Positions 1-6,794 of a stretch of 38,513 nt of DNA are shown here, in pieces (the stretch's first letter is position 1; every line of letters starts with the position of its first letter). Made by a program: the position numbers and the translations under genes. Location of the stretch: the NCBI GenBank assembly GCA_902799045.1, contig CADBZH010000018.1, positions 1-38,513 of the forward strand. Direction: 5' to 3'. Source of the stretch: an uncultured Eubacteriales bacterium. GTDB lineage: Bacteria > Bacillota > Clostridia > Christensenellales > Aristaeellaceae. Under the pieces are notes generated by a model. The model was not told where the DNA came from, ran no database searches, and worked only from the letters and a program-made list of their open reading frames with translations.

Positions 1-204
1 TTCCTCGACTTGCATCCACGGGCCTGCCGGCCCCATCTCGCTGAAAACAGTCCGCTGGACTGTTTTCCGGGCGCTCGATGCCAGTAAGCCTTCGGAAAAG
101 CGCCTTGAAATGCAGCCTGATACCCTCGAAACTGCACATCCTCGACTTTAGAAACACACTCTAGAAGTTCAGGTGGAAATCCTGACGGATTTCTTTGATT
201 CATG
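1..204. other. Gene-free left edge with a hairpin and one copy of an interspersed repeat
   Basis: I see no convincing gene here. Positions 43-67 form a perfect hairpin (11-bp stem GAAAACAGTCC, 3-base loop) that is not followed by a T-run. Positions about 100-164 resemble the sequence flanking the MITE at 28673-28814: both copies share aaatgcag, ctgata and the end aaacacactct. This stretch probably belongs to a dispersed non-coding repeat family whose left part lies outside the window. Confidence 0.5.
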
Positions 205-316
205 GGGGAACCGGATTGCCACGTCGCTTCGCTCCTCGCAATGACGTATTACGGATTCGAGTTTGTACAACGTCATTGCGAGGAGGGCGTAGCCCGACGT
301 GGCAATCCGGTTCCCC
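204..316. repeat. Palindromic REP/MITE-like element, copy 1
   Basis: The left arm (about 205-246) and right arm (271-316) are near-perfect inverted complements, both ending in the GGGGAACCGGATTGCC motif; the arm tips contain the short complements CGCTTCGCTCC and GGAGGGCGTAGCCCG. The same arms recur at 3711-3812 and 3864-3940, which makes this a dispersed family. It lies downstream of spoIIP (minus strand) and could fold in that transcript's 3' end, but I see no T-run that makes it a standard terminator. Confidence 0.8.
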
Positions 317-388
317 TTCATTCAGATCAAATACGCGAGGATTTGGTCCACAACTCCTCACTCCTAACTCCAAACTCCTCTTCGCTCC

Positions 389-1447
389 TCACTTCCTTTT
401 CCCGATCAGCCCGCCGGTCAGCTCGCTTGCCCGACGCCCCATCTTTTCCCAGGCGCCCCGGAAGCTGCCGGTGGCGGCGAGGGCATAGATCAGCGCGGCG
501 ACGGCGCCGAGGCCCACGACCCAGCCGATGCCCTTCGCGACGCCCTTGCCCGTGGCGCCCTTCGCGCCCTCAGCCTTTGCGGCGGGGCCGTAGAGCACGT
601 TGTCGAGCACCTCGGCGATATAGCCGGTGGCCTCCTGGGCTTTCTCCTTTTCGATCTCGTGGGTGCCGAATTCCATCAGCAGTGCGTGCGGGTATAATTC
701 TTGGTTATAGTTTCCTCTGCCGATAAAAATGTCTTTTATGAGACCGGGGTACTCCCGATCCGCCTCCGCCTTGATTTGCTGGGCGAAGGCCTTGTTTTCG
801 GCGCTGTTCTGGTTGCTGCGGCCCACGAACAGCCGCACCTTGCTGATGTCCTCGCCGTCCACCTCGGTCTCGTACTCCTCGGCGGGCACGGCGTCCCGGT
901 GGATGTCCAGCAGCGCGTCCGGGTTCTTCTTCAGCAGCTCCTCCGCCACCCGCCGCGAGCGGGTGTAGGCATCGGCGTCGTGGGGCAGGAAGCTCTCCTT
1001 GGAGTAGATGGTCTCGATGCCGCGCGCCTCCAGCGCCTCCTTCAGGCTGTCGCCCACGTCGTAGATGCCCGCGTCGTTCCACTTGGAATAGGCGCCGTCC
1101 TCCGGCACGTAGCTCTCGTCCGAGTGGGTGCTGTACATGGCGATCCGCTTTTTGCCCTCGGCGTGGGCGGCGGCAAACGCGGCGAAGGCCGTCTCGTCCG
1201 GCGTCGCGCTGCCCAGGTATTCGGCGGTGGCGGTCCGGGCGGCGTCGTCCACGGCGATCACGCGATACCAGCGGTCGTCGCCGGCGATGTACTCGTCGCC
1301 CTCATAGATCCGCCCGCCCCGGCAGGTCAGCACCTGGCCGTCGCCGTCCAGCAGGGTGTAGACGCAGTCGCCGTCCGTCTCGGCCCGTGCCGCCGCGCCC
1401 AAGAGCGCCAGCAGCGCCAGCAGGCACGCCATCCACCGCTTCATCAT
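389..1447 (-). CDS. spoIIP: Stage II sporulation protein P-like cell-wall amidase (SpoIIP)
   Basis: Zinc-dependent N-acetylmuramoyl-L-alanine amidase that, with SpoIID, strips peptidoglycan during forespore engulfment. The 352-aa product has an N-terminal signal peptide (about 1-22), a small beta-rich region (28-80) and the SpoIIP catalytic domain (about 98-285). Family signatures are YSTHSDESY (His108, Glu111), LDIHRD (His183), IGRGNYNQ and MEFGTHE (Glu259), which are probably zinc and catalytic residues. After an Ala/Gly/Lys linker there is a hydrophobic helix (about 304-326) and a basic tail. Classic SpoIIP is anchored at its N-terminus, so this C-terminal anchor is unusual. The start has an AGGAGGGA ribosome site and overlaps the DUF1614-like stop as ATGA, indicating translational coupling. 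The family call is firm. Confidence 0.9.
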   Translation of the reverse strand: MMKRWMACLLALLALLGAAARAETDGDCVYTLLDGDGQVLTCRGGRIYEGDEYIAGDDRWYRVIAVDDAARTATAEYLGSATPDETAFAAFAAAHAEGKKRIAMYSTHSDESYVPEDGAYSKWNDAGIYDVGDSLKEALEARGIETIYSKESFLPHDADAYTRSRRVAEELLKKNPDALLDIHRDAVPAEEYETEVDGEDISKVRLFVGRSNQNSAENKAFAQQIKAEADREYPGLIKDIFIGRGNYNQELYPHALLMEFGTHEIEKEKAQEATGYIAEVLDNVLYGPAAKAEGAKGATGKGVAKGIGWVVGLGAVAALIYALAATGSFRGAWEKMGRRASELTGGLIGKRK

Positions 1448-2103
1448 CGCTGCTCCCTCCTGACGAAATCGCCGTTGACAAATTCCCGCGTGGGCTTCTG
1501 CCGCCCGCGCTTCACGCGCTCGATGACCTCGCCCACCAGCTCGCTCAGCAGCACCGCCAGCAGCCCGGCCAGCACGATCACGTCAAAGCCACCCGCGCCG
1601 CCCAGCAGCAGCGTCTGGTTCGCGCCCTGGGCGTTGGCATAACCCCAGGCGGCCAGGTTCGCCAGGATCACGCCCACCGTGCCCGCGATGAACGCGCCCC
1701 GCCGGGAGCGCCCGAGCACATAGGCGATCAGCCCGCCCGCGACGCCGTAGGCCAGCGTCGGGTCCACGACCATCTCCGCCGGGTCCGCCGGCAGCACGCG
1801 CCCCAGCACGAACACGGCCACGCCGGTCAGCAGCGCCGCCACCACGCTGCGCGCCTTTTCGAGGAACGTGTCCGCCTTCACCCACAGATACACGCACAGC
1901 CCCAGCGGGATCAGCGCCCCGCCGATGTTGAACGCGAAGCGCTCCGTCAGGTGGATGTCCGGCAGCAGCCCGCCGACGATGATCAGCACGATGAACAGGA
2001 TCGCCTGCCGGTCCGTCAGCCGCAGCCGGTCCAGCACACGCTGTCCCGCGCCGAACAGGATCAATAGCCCCGCCCCGATCAGCAGTATAAAGCCCAGTGA
2101 CAT
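1444..2103 (-). CDS. DUF1614-like integral membrane protein
   Basis: The 219-aa product is almost entirely hydrophobic, with roughly six to seven membrane segments and a short basic C-terminal tail. Glycine-rich loops such as GGALIPLGLCVYL and the LLLGGAGGFDVIVLAG segment resemble the DUF1614 family of Clostridia, whose function is unknown; I assign it by recalled resemblance, not by a search. It starts at an ATG 5 bases after GGAGGTG and overlaps spoIIP by 4 bp, so the two are one operon. Coupling to spoIIP and a sporulation-like promoter upstream suggest a role in or during sporulation. That role is inference. Confidence 0.6.
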   Translation of the reverse strand: MSLGFILLIGAGLLILFGAGQRVLDRLRLTDRQAILFIVLIIVGGLLPDIHLTERFAFNIGGALIPLGLCVYLWVKADTFLEKARSVVAALLTGVAVFVLGRVLPADPAEMVVDPTLAYGVAGGLIAYVLGRSRRGAFIAGTVGVILANLAAWGYANAQGANQTLLLGGAGGFDVIVLAGLLAVLLSELVGEVIERVKRGRQKPTREFVNGDFVRREQR

Positions 2104-2147
2104 AAAAACACCTCCGAATCAAGTCTCGCTTGGATTTGGTTCGGAGG

Positions 2148-2177
2148 TAGTATTGACCAGGGGAGGGAGAAATATGA
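2148..2177 (-). promoter_or_regulatory. Candidate sporulation-sigma (SigE-like) promoter for the DUF1614-spoIIP operon
   Basis: On the minus strand TCATATT (2177-2171), close to the SigE -35 consensus KCATATT, is followed after 15 bp by CAATACTA (2155-2148), which only partly matches a SigE or SigG -10. It lies about 45 bp upstream of the DUF1614-like start. I see no good sigma-A promoter here. The link to sporulation is an inference supported by the presence of spoIIP. Confidence 0.4.
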
Positions 2178-2235
2178 ATGAGGTTGGAGTGTGAACGTCT
2201 CACTTCTGAAATGTTGATGTTGGAGGCTGGTTTAC

Positions 2236-3033
2236 TTATTGCTTGTTCCGTAGGTATTCATCTGACTTTTTCTCGTAGATTCTATGCTGTATGATATTCC
2301 AGATTATCAAGACAAGCCCAATACTAAAAACAACCAAACCCTCGTTGAAGGTTTTTTGATGTACGGGGTCAATATTGCCGTAATAATCTGGGTTTAAAAC
2401 ACCTGCTGAAGAACACCCGCCCCCAATCAAGAAACCAACTCCAGTCCAAGCGATAAGTCCGCCAATAACATATCTATAAATGCCTGCTTTTGTTTTGCTC
2501 TTATCGACGCCCACAGCACGCCTTAATTCAAACTCGGCGTTCATAGCTCTTGTTGCTGCCTGCTGTTGTGATCTAATGCTTTCTCTGCAACGATTCGCCA
2601 ATGTTGCTGAGTCAGAGTAACCGTTGAGTTTGTTAAGAATATCCAATGCTTTTGAATACTGATTAGACTGATATAATTGCTTGGCTTGACTGTATAACCA
2701 AGTTTTGTATAATGGCGAGGCTAAGCTTGCATTCCAAACAAGCGTAACGTCGTTTTGCCACACGGTTACACCTAATGTGAAGGGCTGTGGATTTGAAGTG
2801 TTGACATGGACTACAGTCTTTCCTTCCTTGGTCAAGCGATTGGTTCGTGCACTGATTTCAGCTTGTGTTTTCGCTGCCAATTCAATCCTGTTATTACCCT
2901 GAACGAAAAAACTCTCTGTCCCGCTATCAACAACGGCACTCATTTTTGAGGAGATTGGCTCGCCGCAGGATGGACAAGTACTAGCGTTTTCTGATATCGT
3001 TTTGCCGCAGGCTGGACATTGAATAAGCGCCAT
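2236..3033 (-). CDS. Zinc-ribbon membrane protein of unknown function
   Basis: The 265-aa product begins with a zinc-ribbon: CPACGK at residues 7-12 and CPSCGE at 20-25, four cysteines in two CxxC pairs. A soluble, beta-rich stretch and a TPR-like helical segment (LYQSNQYSKALDILNKLNGYSDSA, about 130-155) follow. Two membrane helices lie near residues 190-212 and 232-250, and the tail is charged. It resembles the many zinc_ribbon membrane proteins of Firmicutes, for which no common function is known. Base composition is clearly more AT-rich than the surrounding genes, suggesting recent acquisition. It follows the small gene at 3051-3248 by 17 bp and shares its promoter. Confidence 0.75.
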   Translation of the reverse strand: MALIQCPACGKTISENASTCPSCGEPISSKMSAVVDSGTESFFVQGNNRIELAAKTQAEISARTNRLTKEGKTVVHVNTSNPQPFTLGVTVWQNDVTLVWNASLASPLYKTWLYSQAKQLYQSNQYSKALDILNKLNGYSDSATLANRCRESIRSQQQAATRAMNAEFELRRAVGVDKSKTKAGIYRYVIGGLIAWTGVGFLIGGGCSSAGVLNPDYYGNIDPVHQKTFNEGLVVFSIGLVLIIWNIIQHRIYEKKSDEYLRNKQ

Positions 3034-3050
3034 GTATACTTCCTCCCATT

Positions 3051-3248
3051 TTATTCATTGATGCAGAAACGACATGTTTTTGCCATTGGATTATTAGTGT
3101 TCGGGTATGCTTTTGCTTCTTCCAGAGTGTCAAAATACACTATAAACTCAGGGCGCATCTTATTAATCCTGCATCTTCCATCGGCTTTTTCAGTATCGTG
3201 AATCTTTTGAGAATTTGTATTCAATAGGTACCGCCCGATATTAGCCAT
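3051..3248 (-). CDS. Small His/Cys protein with Ada-like zinc-site pattern
   Basis: The 65-aa product contains LLNTNSQKIH near the start, then a lone Cys (GRCRI), VYFDTLEEAKAYP, and a final CRFC. The order His, Cys, aromatic-FDT-EEA, CxxC recalls small Ada-type metal-binding modules and the NTNSKKIH-type tails of some secreted nucleases. A single zinc site made of one His and three Cys is plausible but inferred. AGGTGAT lies 6 bases before the ATG. It is AT-rich like its downstream neighbour and is the first gene of a two-gene unit driven by a consensus promoter at 3312-3340. Function is unknown. Confidence 0.7.
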   Translation of the reverse strand: MANIGRYLLNTNSQKIHDTEKADGRCRINKMRPEFIVYFDTLEEAKAYPNTNNPMAKTCRFCINE

Positions 3249-3284
3249 AGTATCACCTGCTATTCATTGAAAATACAGCGTAAA

Positions 3285-3302
3285 ATACAACATACGTTGT
3301 AT
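3285..3302. promoter_or_regulatory. Operator-like palindrome, box 1
   Basis: ATACAAC and GTTGTAT flank a 4-bp centre, giving an 18-bp dyad. It is a sister of the box at 3315-3332; the two centres are 30 bp apart, about three helical turns, so dimers bound to both would face the same side. It lies between two divergent genes, one encoding an XRE regulator, which is the obvious candidate binder. Confidence 0.7.
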
Positions 3303-3311
3303 TCCTGACTC

Positions 3312-3340
3312 ATTATACAACATATGATGTATTATGTCAA
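3312..3340 (-). promoter_or_regulatory. Consensus sigma-A promoter for the 3248-2236 operon
   Basis: On the minus strand a perfect TTGACA (3340-3335) and perfect TATAAT (3317-3312) are separated by exactly 17 bp. The spacer is filled by operator box 2 (3315-3332), so a bound repressor would block RNA polymerase. Box 1 lies just downstream of the expected start site. Confidence 0.85.
3315..3332. promoter_or_regulatory. Operator-like palindrome, box 2
   Basis: ATACAAC and ATGTAT arms form an imperfect 18-bp dyad of the same type as box 1. It sits between the -35 and -10 of the minus-strand promoter and also overlaps a possible plus-strand -10 (TATTAT, 3330-3335) for the XRE gene. One protein could therefore control both directions. 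Confidence 0.7.
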
Positions 3341-3381
3341 TATGAAGTTTTTAACAAGATAGATTTCTTTTGGAGGGCATG

Positions 3382-3630
3382 ATGCATTATCCGCGGTTGC
3401 GCGACCTGAGGGAGGACAGCGATCTGACACAGGATCAGCTGGTGGCGGCCCTTGGGATGCACAAAACCACATATACGAATTACGAGCAGGGCAAGCGGGA
3501 GATTCCGTTTGCTCTGGTGATTCGTCTGGCGGAGTTTTACAATGTGTCCATCAACTATATTGCGGGAATAGAGAAGAGGCCAAGGCCGTTGCATGAAAAC
3601 CGCCCCTGCCGGTGGCGGGGCGAAAACTGA
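3382..3630 (+). CDS. XRE/Cro-CI family helix-turn-helix regulator
   Basis: The 82-aa product is essentially one HTH_3 domain (about residues 4-62): PRLRDLREDSDLTQDQLVAA, then HKTTYTNYEQGKREIP as recognition helix and following turn, then VIRLAEFYNVSINYIAG. I chose the ATG at 3382 because GGAGG (3372-3376) lies 5 bases upstream; the ATG at 3379 is too close. The last 17 residues read through a GC hairpin and look like a tail that merely reaches the next stop. It is divergent from the low-GC pair at 2236-3248, with two matching palindromes between, so it is probably an autoregulated repressor of that pair. Confidence 0.85.
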   Translation: MHYPRLRDLREDSDLTQDQLVAALGMHKTTYTNYEQGKREIPFALVIRLAEFYNVSINYIAGIEKRPRPLHENRPCRWRGEN

Positions 3631-3656
3631 ACCTGTCGCGAGAGCGGCGGGTTTTT
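3597..3656 (+). terminator. Candidate terminator of the XRE gene
   Basis: CGCCCC pairs with GGGGCG around 3602-3622, and AAAACCGCC at about 3597 can pair with GGCGGGTTTT at about 3647-3656, followed by a T-rich tract. The stop codon of the XRE gene lies inside the structure. Confidence 0.5.
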
Positions 3657-3669
3657 ATTTGGCTCTTTC

Positions 3670-3940
3670 TTTGACGGGAAGCGGCGACAGGGGTATCCTG
3701 ATAAACGGAGAACCGGATTGCCGCGTCGCTTCGCTCCTCGCAATGACATTGTACGACAATGCTTCGCTGTGCGTCATTGCGAGGAGAACCCGAAGGGTTC
3801 GCCGTGGCAATCTGGTTTCACCTTTGACGGGGAGCGGCGACAGGGGTATCCTGATAAACGGAGAACCGGATTGCCGCGTCGCTTCGCTCTTCGCAATGAC
3901 GTTGTACGACCATGCTTCGCTGTGCGTCATTGCGGGGAGC
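3670..3940. repeat. Directly duplicated cassette carrying REP-like palindromes, copies 2 and 3
   Basis: A cassette of about 117 bp starting TTGACGGG(A/G)AGCGGCGACAG occurs at 3671-3787 and again at 3824-3940, a period of 153 bp with only a few mismatches. Each contains the arm AACCGGATTGCCGCGTCGCTTCGCTC (3711 onward and 3864 onward) and an inverted arm starting CGTCATTGCG (3772 and 3925), as in the element at 204-316. Copy 2 has a complete right arm (to 3812); copy 3 diverges after the first bases of its right arm. Confidence 0.85.
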
Positions 3941-3974
3941 GAGGCTTGCGTAACGCCGCCGTATACGAAGAAAC

Positions 3975-4010
3975 GAAAATTCCCCGCGCTGGAATCAGTG
4001 GCGCGGGGAA
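3975..4010 (-). terminator. Rho-independent terminator for the MATE gene transcript
   Basis: Read on the minus strand, TCCCCGCGC pairs perfectly with GCGCGGGGA across an 11-base loop (4009-3981) and is followed by ATTTTCGTTT. It lies about 150 bp beyond the MATE stop codon, after the 36-bp tandem repeats. Confidence 0.7.
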
Positions 4011-4023
4011 TTGATACCAGAAA

Positions 4024-4147
4024 GCGCGGCAGCAATCGGGGTTGAGCGCCCCGCGCTCAGCGCGGCAACAATCGAGGTTGAGCGCCCCGCGCTCAGCGCG
4101 GCAGCGAATGGGGTTGAGCGCCCTGCGCTCAGCGCGGCAGCAAATGG
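4024..4147. repeat. 36-bp tandem repeat, about 3.4 copies, each with a hairpin
   Basis: Units begin at 4024, 4060, 4096 and 4132 with GCGCGGCAGC or a one-base variant, an exact 36-bp period. Each complete unit contains TGAGCGC and GCGCTCA around a 3-base loop. It starts 10 bp beyond the MATE stop codon and so is transcribed as its 3' untranslated region. The period would encode a 12-residue repeat on the plus strand, but no ribosome site supports translation. Confidence 0.85.
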
Positions 4148-4156
4148 CACCCGGTC

Positions 4157-5539
4157 CTACCGGGAGCCCTCCGGGAGGGGCTCGATGACGTTCTTATACA
4201 GCCGTCGGAACAGGATCAGCGTGGTGACCAGCGAGGCGATCTCGGCGATGGGGAAGGAGAGCCAGACGAGCCAGTCGATGCCGGTGTTCAGGCCGATGCG
4301 GGCAAGGATGTAGGCCGAGGGCAGCAGCACCACCAGCTGGCGGGCGAAGGACACGATCATGGAATAGGTGCCGTATCCCAGGGCCTGGAACACCGAGCCC
4401 ATGGCGATGCAGACGCCGGCGAACAGGAACGTGGAGCCGATGATGCGGATGGCCGGAATGCCCACGCGCAGCATGTCCTCCGAGGCGTTGAAGATCTTCA
4501 GCAGCGGCCCGGGGATCAGCGTGAAGGCCAGCAGGCCCAGCAGGATGTAGCTGGCGGCGAACAGGATGGCCATCTTCACGGCCTCCATCATGCGGCGGCG
4601 GTTGCGCGCGCCGTAGTTGTAGGCTACGATGGGGATGATGCCGTTGTTCAGCCCGAAGACCGGCATGAATACGAAGCTGTTCAGCTTGAAGTACACGCCG
4701 AACACCGTGGCGGACAGCTCCTTCGCGGCGGTGTAGGTGATGAGGATGATGTTCATGCCGAAGGTCATGATCGAGCCGATGGCCATCATCAGGATCGAGG
4801 GCACGCCGATGGCGTAGATGCGGCCGATGATCGCGGGATCCGGCCGGTACTTCGCCAGGTTCAGCTTCACGTCGGCGTTCTTCAGGTGGTTCAGCGTCAC
4901 GGCGATGAGGAAGGCGATGATCTGGCCGATCACGGTGGCGATGGCCGCGCCCTTCGCGCCCTGGTTCAGCGTGAAGATGAAGATGGGGTCCAGTATGATG
5001 TTGATGATCGCGCCGATGCCCTGGGTGAACATGGTGTAGATCGTGCGGCCGGTGGATTGCATCAGGCGCTCGAACATGATCTGGCCGAAGACGCCGAAGC
5101 TGAAGCAGCAGATCACCGTCAGGTAGTCCACGCCGTAGCCCACGATCTTGTCCACGTCCGTCTGGGCGCCGAAGAACGCGCGCACGCCGAACAGCCCGAA
5201 CAACAGAAACACGGCGTAGCCCACGAAGGCCAGGAACACGCCGTTTTCCGCGATGCGGTTGGCCTCATCCGGCTTCTTTTCACCCAGCGCGCGGGAGAGC
5301 AGCGCGTTCACGCCCACCGCCGTGCCGGTGGCGAAGCCGATCATCAGGTTCTGGGCCGGGAACGCCAGCGACACCGCCGTCAGCGCGTCCTGCTCGAAGC
5401 GGGCCACGAAATAGCTGTCCACCACGTTGTACAGCGCCTGCACCAGCATCGACAGGATCATCGGCAGGGACATGTTCAGTATCAGCTTCGGAATGGGCAT
5501 GACGCCCATCTTGTTCTCGGCGGGGGCGGCCTTTTGCAT
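4157..5539 (-). CDS. MATE family multidrug/metabolite efflux transporter
   Basis: A 460-aa, 12-helix membrane protein of the MATE family, which exchanges organic cations or other small molecules for Na+ or H+. The family's amino-terminal pattern is clear: LILNMSLPMILSMLVQALYNVVDSYFVARFEQDALTAVSLAFP, in which the PMILSMLVQALYNVVDSYFV helix is diagnostic. Both six-helix halves are present and the length is normal. I chose the ATG at 5539 because AAGGAG lies 8 bases upstream; an upstream in-frame start would add 19 atypical residues without a ribosome site. It lies 57 bp downstream of the glycosyltransferase, beyond a hairpin. Substrate cannot be predicted. Confidence 0.93.
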   Translation of the reverse strand: MQKAAPAENKMGVMPIPKLILNMSLPMILSMLVQALYNVVDSYFVARFEQDALTAVSLAFPAQNLMIGFATGTAVGVNALLSRALGEKKPDEANRIAENGVFLAFVGYAVFLLFGLFGVRAFFGAQTDVDKIVGYGVDYLTVICCFSFGVFGQIMFERLMQSTGRTIYTMFTQGIGAIINIILDPIFIFTLNQGAKGAAIATVIGQIIAFLIAVTLNHLKNADVKLNLAKYRPDPAIIGRIYAIGVPSILMMAIGSIMTFGMNIILITYTAAKELSATVFGVYFKLNSFVFMPVFGLNNGIIPIVAYNYGARNRRRMMEAVKMAILFAASYILLGLLAFTLIPGPLLKIFNASEDMLRVGIPAIRIIGSTFLFAGVCIAMGSVFQALGYGTYSMIVSFARQLVVLLPSAYILARIGLNTGIDWLVWLSFPIAEIASLVTTLILFRRLYKNVIEPLPEGSR

Positions 5540-5571
5540 GGGAAAACTCCTTTGTAGGGTTGGAATGGCAA

Positions 5572-5591
5572 GGGCGCCGCTGTAGGCGCCC
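5572..5591 (-). terminator. Hairpin between glycosyltransferase and MATE genes
   Basis: GGGCGCC pairs with GGCGCCC around a 6-base loop. No T-run follows on the minus strand, so it may be a weak terminator or an RNA-stability hairpin; MATE expression could still come partly by readthrough. Confidence 0.5.
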
Positions 5592-5596
5592 CTCAA

Positions 5597-6619
5597 TCAA
5601 TTGAACTTGAATATACTGCGCAGCAGCCTGTACAAGTGCACGCAGAACCAGCGTCCGCCCCGGCCCGGCAGCAGGAAGAACAGGTTGGCGCTCCAGTAGC
5701 GCAGGTGGCGGTAGGTGGCGGGATGGTTGGCCTTCAACCAGGCCCACAGGTCCTTCGCCTTCTGCATGTGCTCGGGCGTGCCGGAGATCCACAGGAAGAT
5801 GGTGGTGATCATCATCATGATGGACAGATAGTGGGTCAGATACTGCGCCAGCCGCTTGTTTTTCTGCTTGATGGCGGCCAGGTCGTGGGAATCGGCCAGG
5901 ATCTTCACGACCAGGATGTGCTGGTCGATGCGCTTGATCATGTTCTCCTCGGTGATGGACTGGTCCGCCCGGCCGATGAAGTAGCGATAGAGATCCACGT
6001 CCAGGTAGTACAGCGTCTTGACGGCGGGCAGCGGCACGTAGACGTAGATGTTGTCCACGTAGAAGGTGTGCTTGGGCAGCACGACGCCCGAGCGGCGCAG
6101 CATGTCCGTGCGATAGACCACGCCGTGCATGGTGATGAACTGGCCGGCGTTCAGCTTGCCCAGCTCATCCCAGCCGAACACCCGGCCGATGGGAATCACC
6201 TTGCGATAGCGCATGAACTTCTGGGTATTGTCCATCGTGTGCTCATAGACATAGTTGCACAGGATCAGATCCAGCGGCGTTTCCATCCCGGCGGCCTCGC
6301 GCAGCAGCGCCATCAGCTTCCCAAGCGCCTCGCCGTCCAGCCAGTCGTCGCTGTCCACCACCTTGAAGTACAGGCCCACGGCATTGCGGATGCCCTGGTT
6401 CACACCCTCGCCGTGGCCGCCGTTTTCCTGGTGGATGACCCGCACGATGTCGGGGTATTCCGCGGCATAGCGGTCGGCGATCGCGCCGGTCGAGTCGGTG
6501 GAGCCGTCGTCCACCAGTATGATTTCCGCCTCGTTCCCCGCCGGCAGCAGCGAATGGATGCACTTGTCCATATACGCCTCGGAATTGTAGCAGGGCACGG
6601 TAAATGTAATCAGCTTCAA
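5597..6619 (-). CDS. Family 2 glycosyltransferase
   Basis: The 340-aa product has a GT-A fold of the GT2 family, transferring a sugar from a nucleotide-sugar to an acceptor, probably for surface glycan. Visible motifs are TVPCYNSEAYMDKCIHSLL at residues 7-25, ILVDDGSTDSTG (34-45) and VVDSDDW (87-93), whose DSDD supplies the metal-binding DXD. A hydrophobic stretch near 265-285 and a basic aromatic C-terminus suggest membrane association. The start appears to be TTG (6619-6617) preceded by GGGAGG; I find no in-frame ATG or GTG nearby. The acceptor is unknown. Confidence 0.9.
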   Translation of the reverse strand: MKLITFTVPCYNSEAYMDKCIHSLLPAGNEAEIILVDDGSTDSTGAIADRYAAEYPDIVRVIHQENGGHGEGVNQGIRNAVGLYFKVVDSDDWLDGEALGKLMALLREAAGMETPLDLILCNYVYEHTMDNTQKFMRYRKVIPIGRVFGWDELGKLNAGQFITMHGVVYRTDMLRRSGVVLPKHTFYVDNIYVYVPLPAVKTLYYLDVDLYRYFIGRADQSITEENMIKRIDQHILVVKILADSHDLAAIKQKNKRLAQYLTHYLSIMMMITTIFLWISGTPEHMQKAKDLWAWLKANHPATYRHLRYWSANLFFLLPGRGGRWFCVHLYRLLRSIFKFN

Positions 6620-6794
6620 AGGAGCGAGCCTCCCTGTCTGTTATCCTTCGTTCCACTCAATCGACCTTATCTTATCACGAAATCCCCGCTTTGAAAAGGC
6701 CGGTAATGTCAAGATTGAGCACCCTGAGGCAATTTCACGTTAACTCGGCATAAAATGAGGATTCGCTCCGGCGCAAGGAAGTTGCCGCCCGCGC

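Noticed and set aside
1-165. tRNA or small structured RNA at the left edge
   Set aside because: The hairpin at 43-67 is single; no cloverleaf or T-loop motif was found.
3593-4045. Frames through the palindromic repeats
   Set aside because: They arise in repeats on both strands and show only repeat-derived peptides.
4024-4147. Possible CRISPR array
   Set aside because: The 36-bp units are contiguous without spacers and no cas gene is near.
4011-4313. Plus-strand frame encoding a 12-residue repeat
   Set aside because: Starts at a weak TTG with no ribosome site, runs antisense into the MATE gene, and the periodicity is explained by the DNA repeat.
6684-6712. Promoter for the glycosyltransferase with TTGACA at 6712-6707 on the minus strand
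   Set aside because: The -35 is perfect but the position 17 bp downstream is GC-rich and has no -10.
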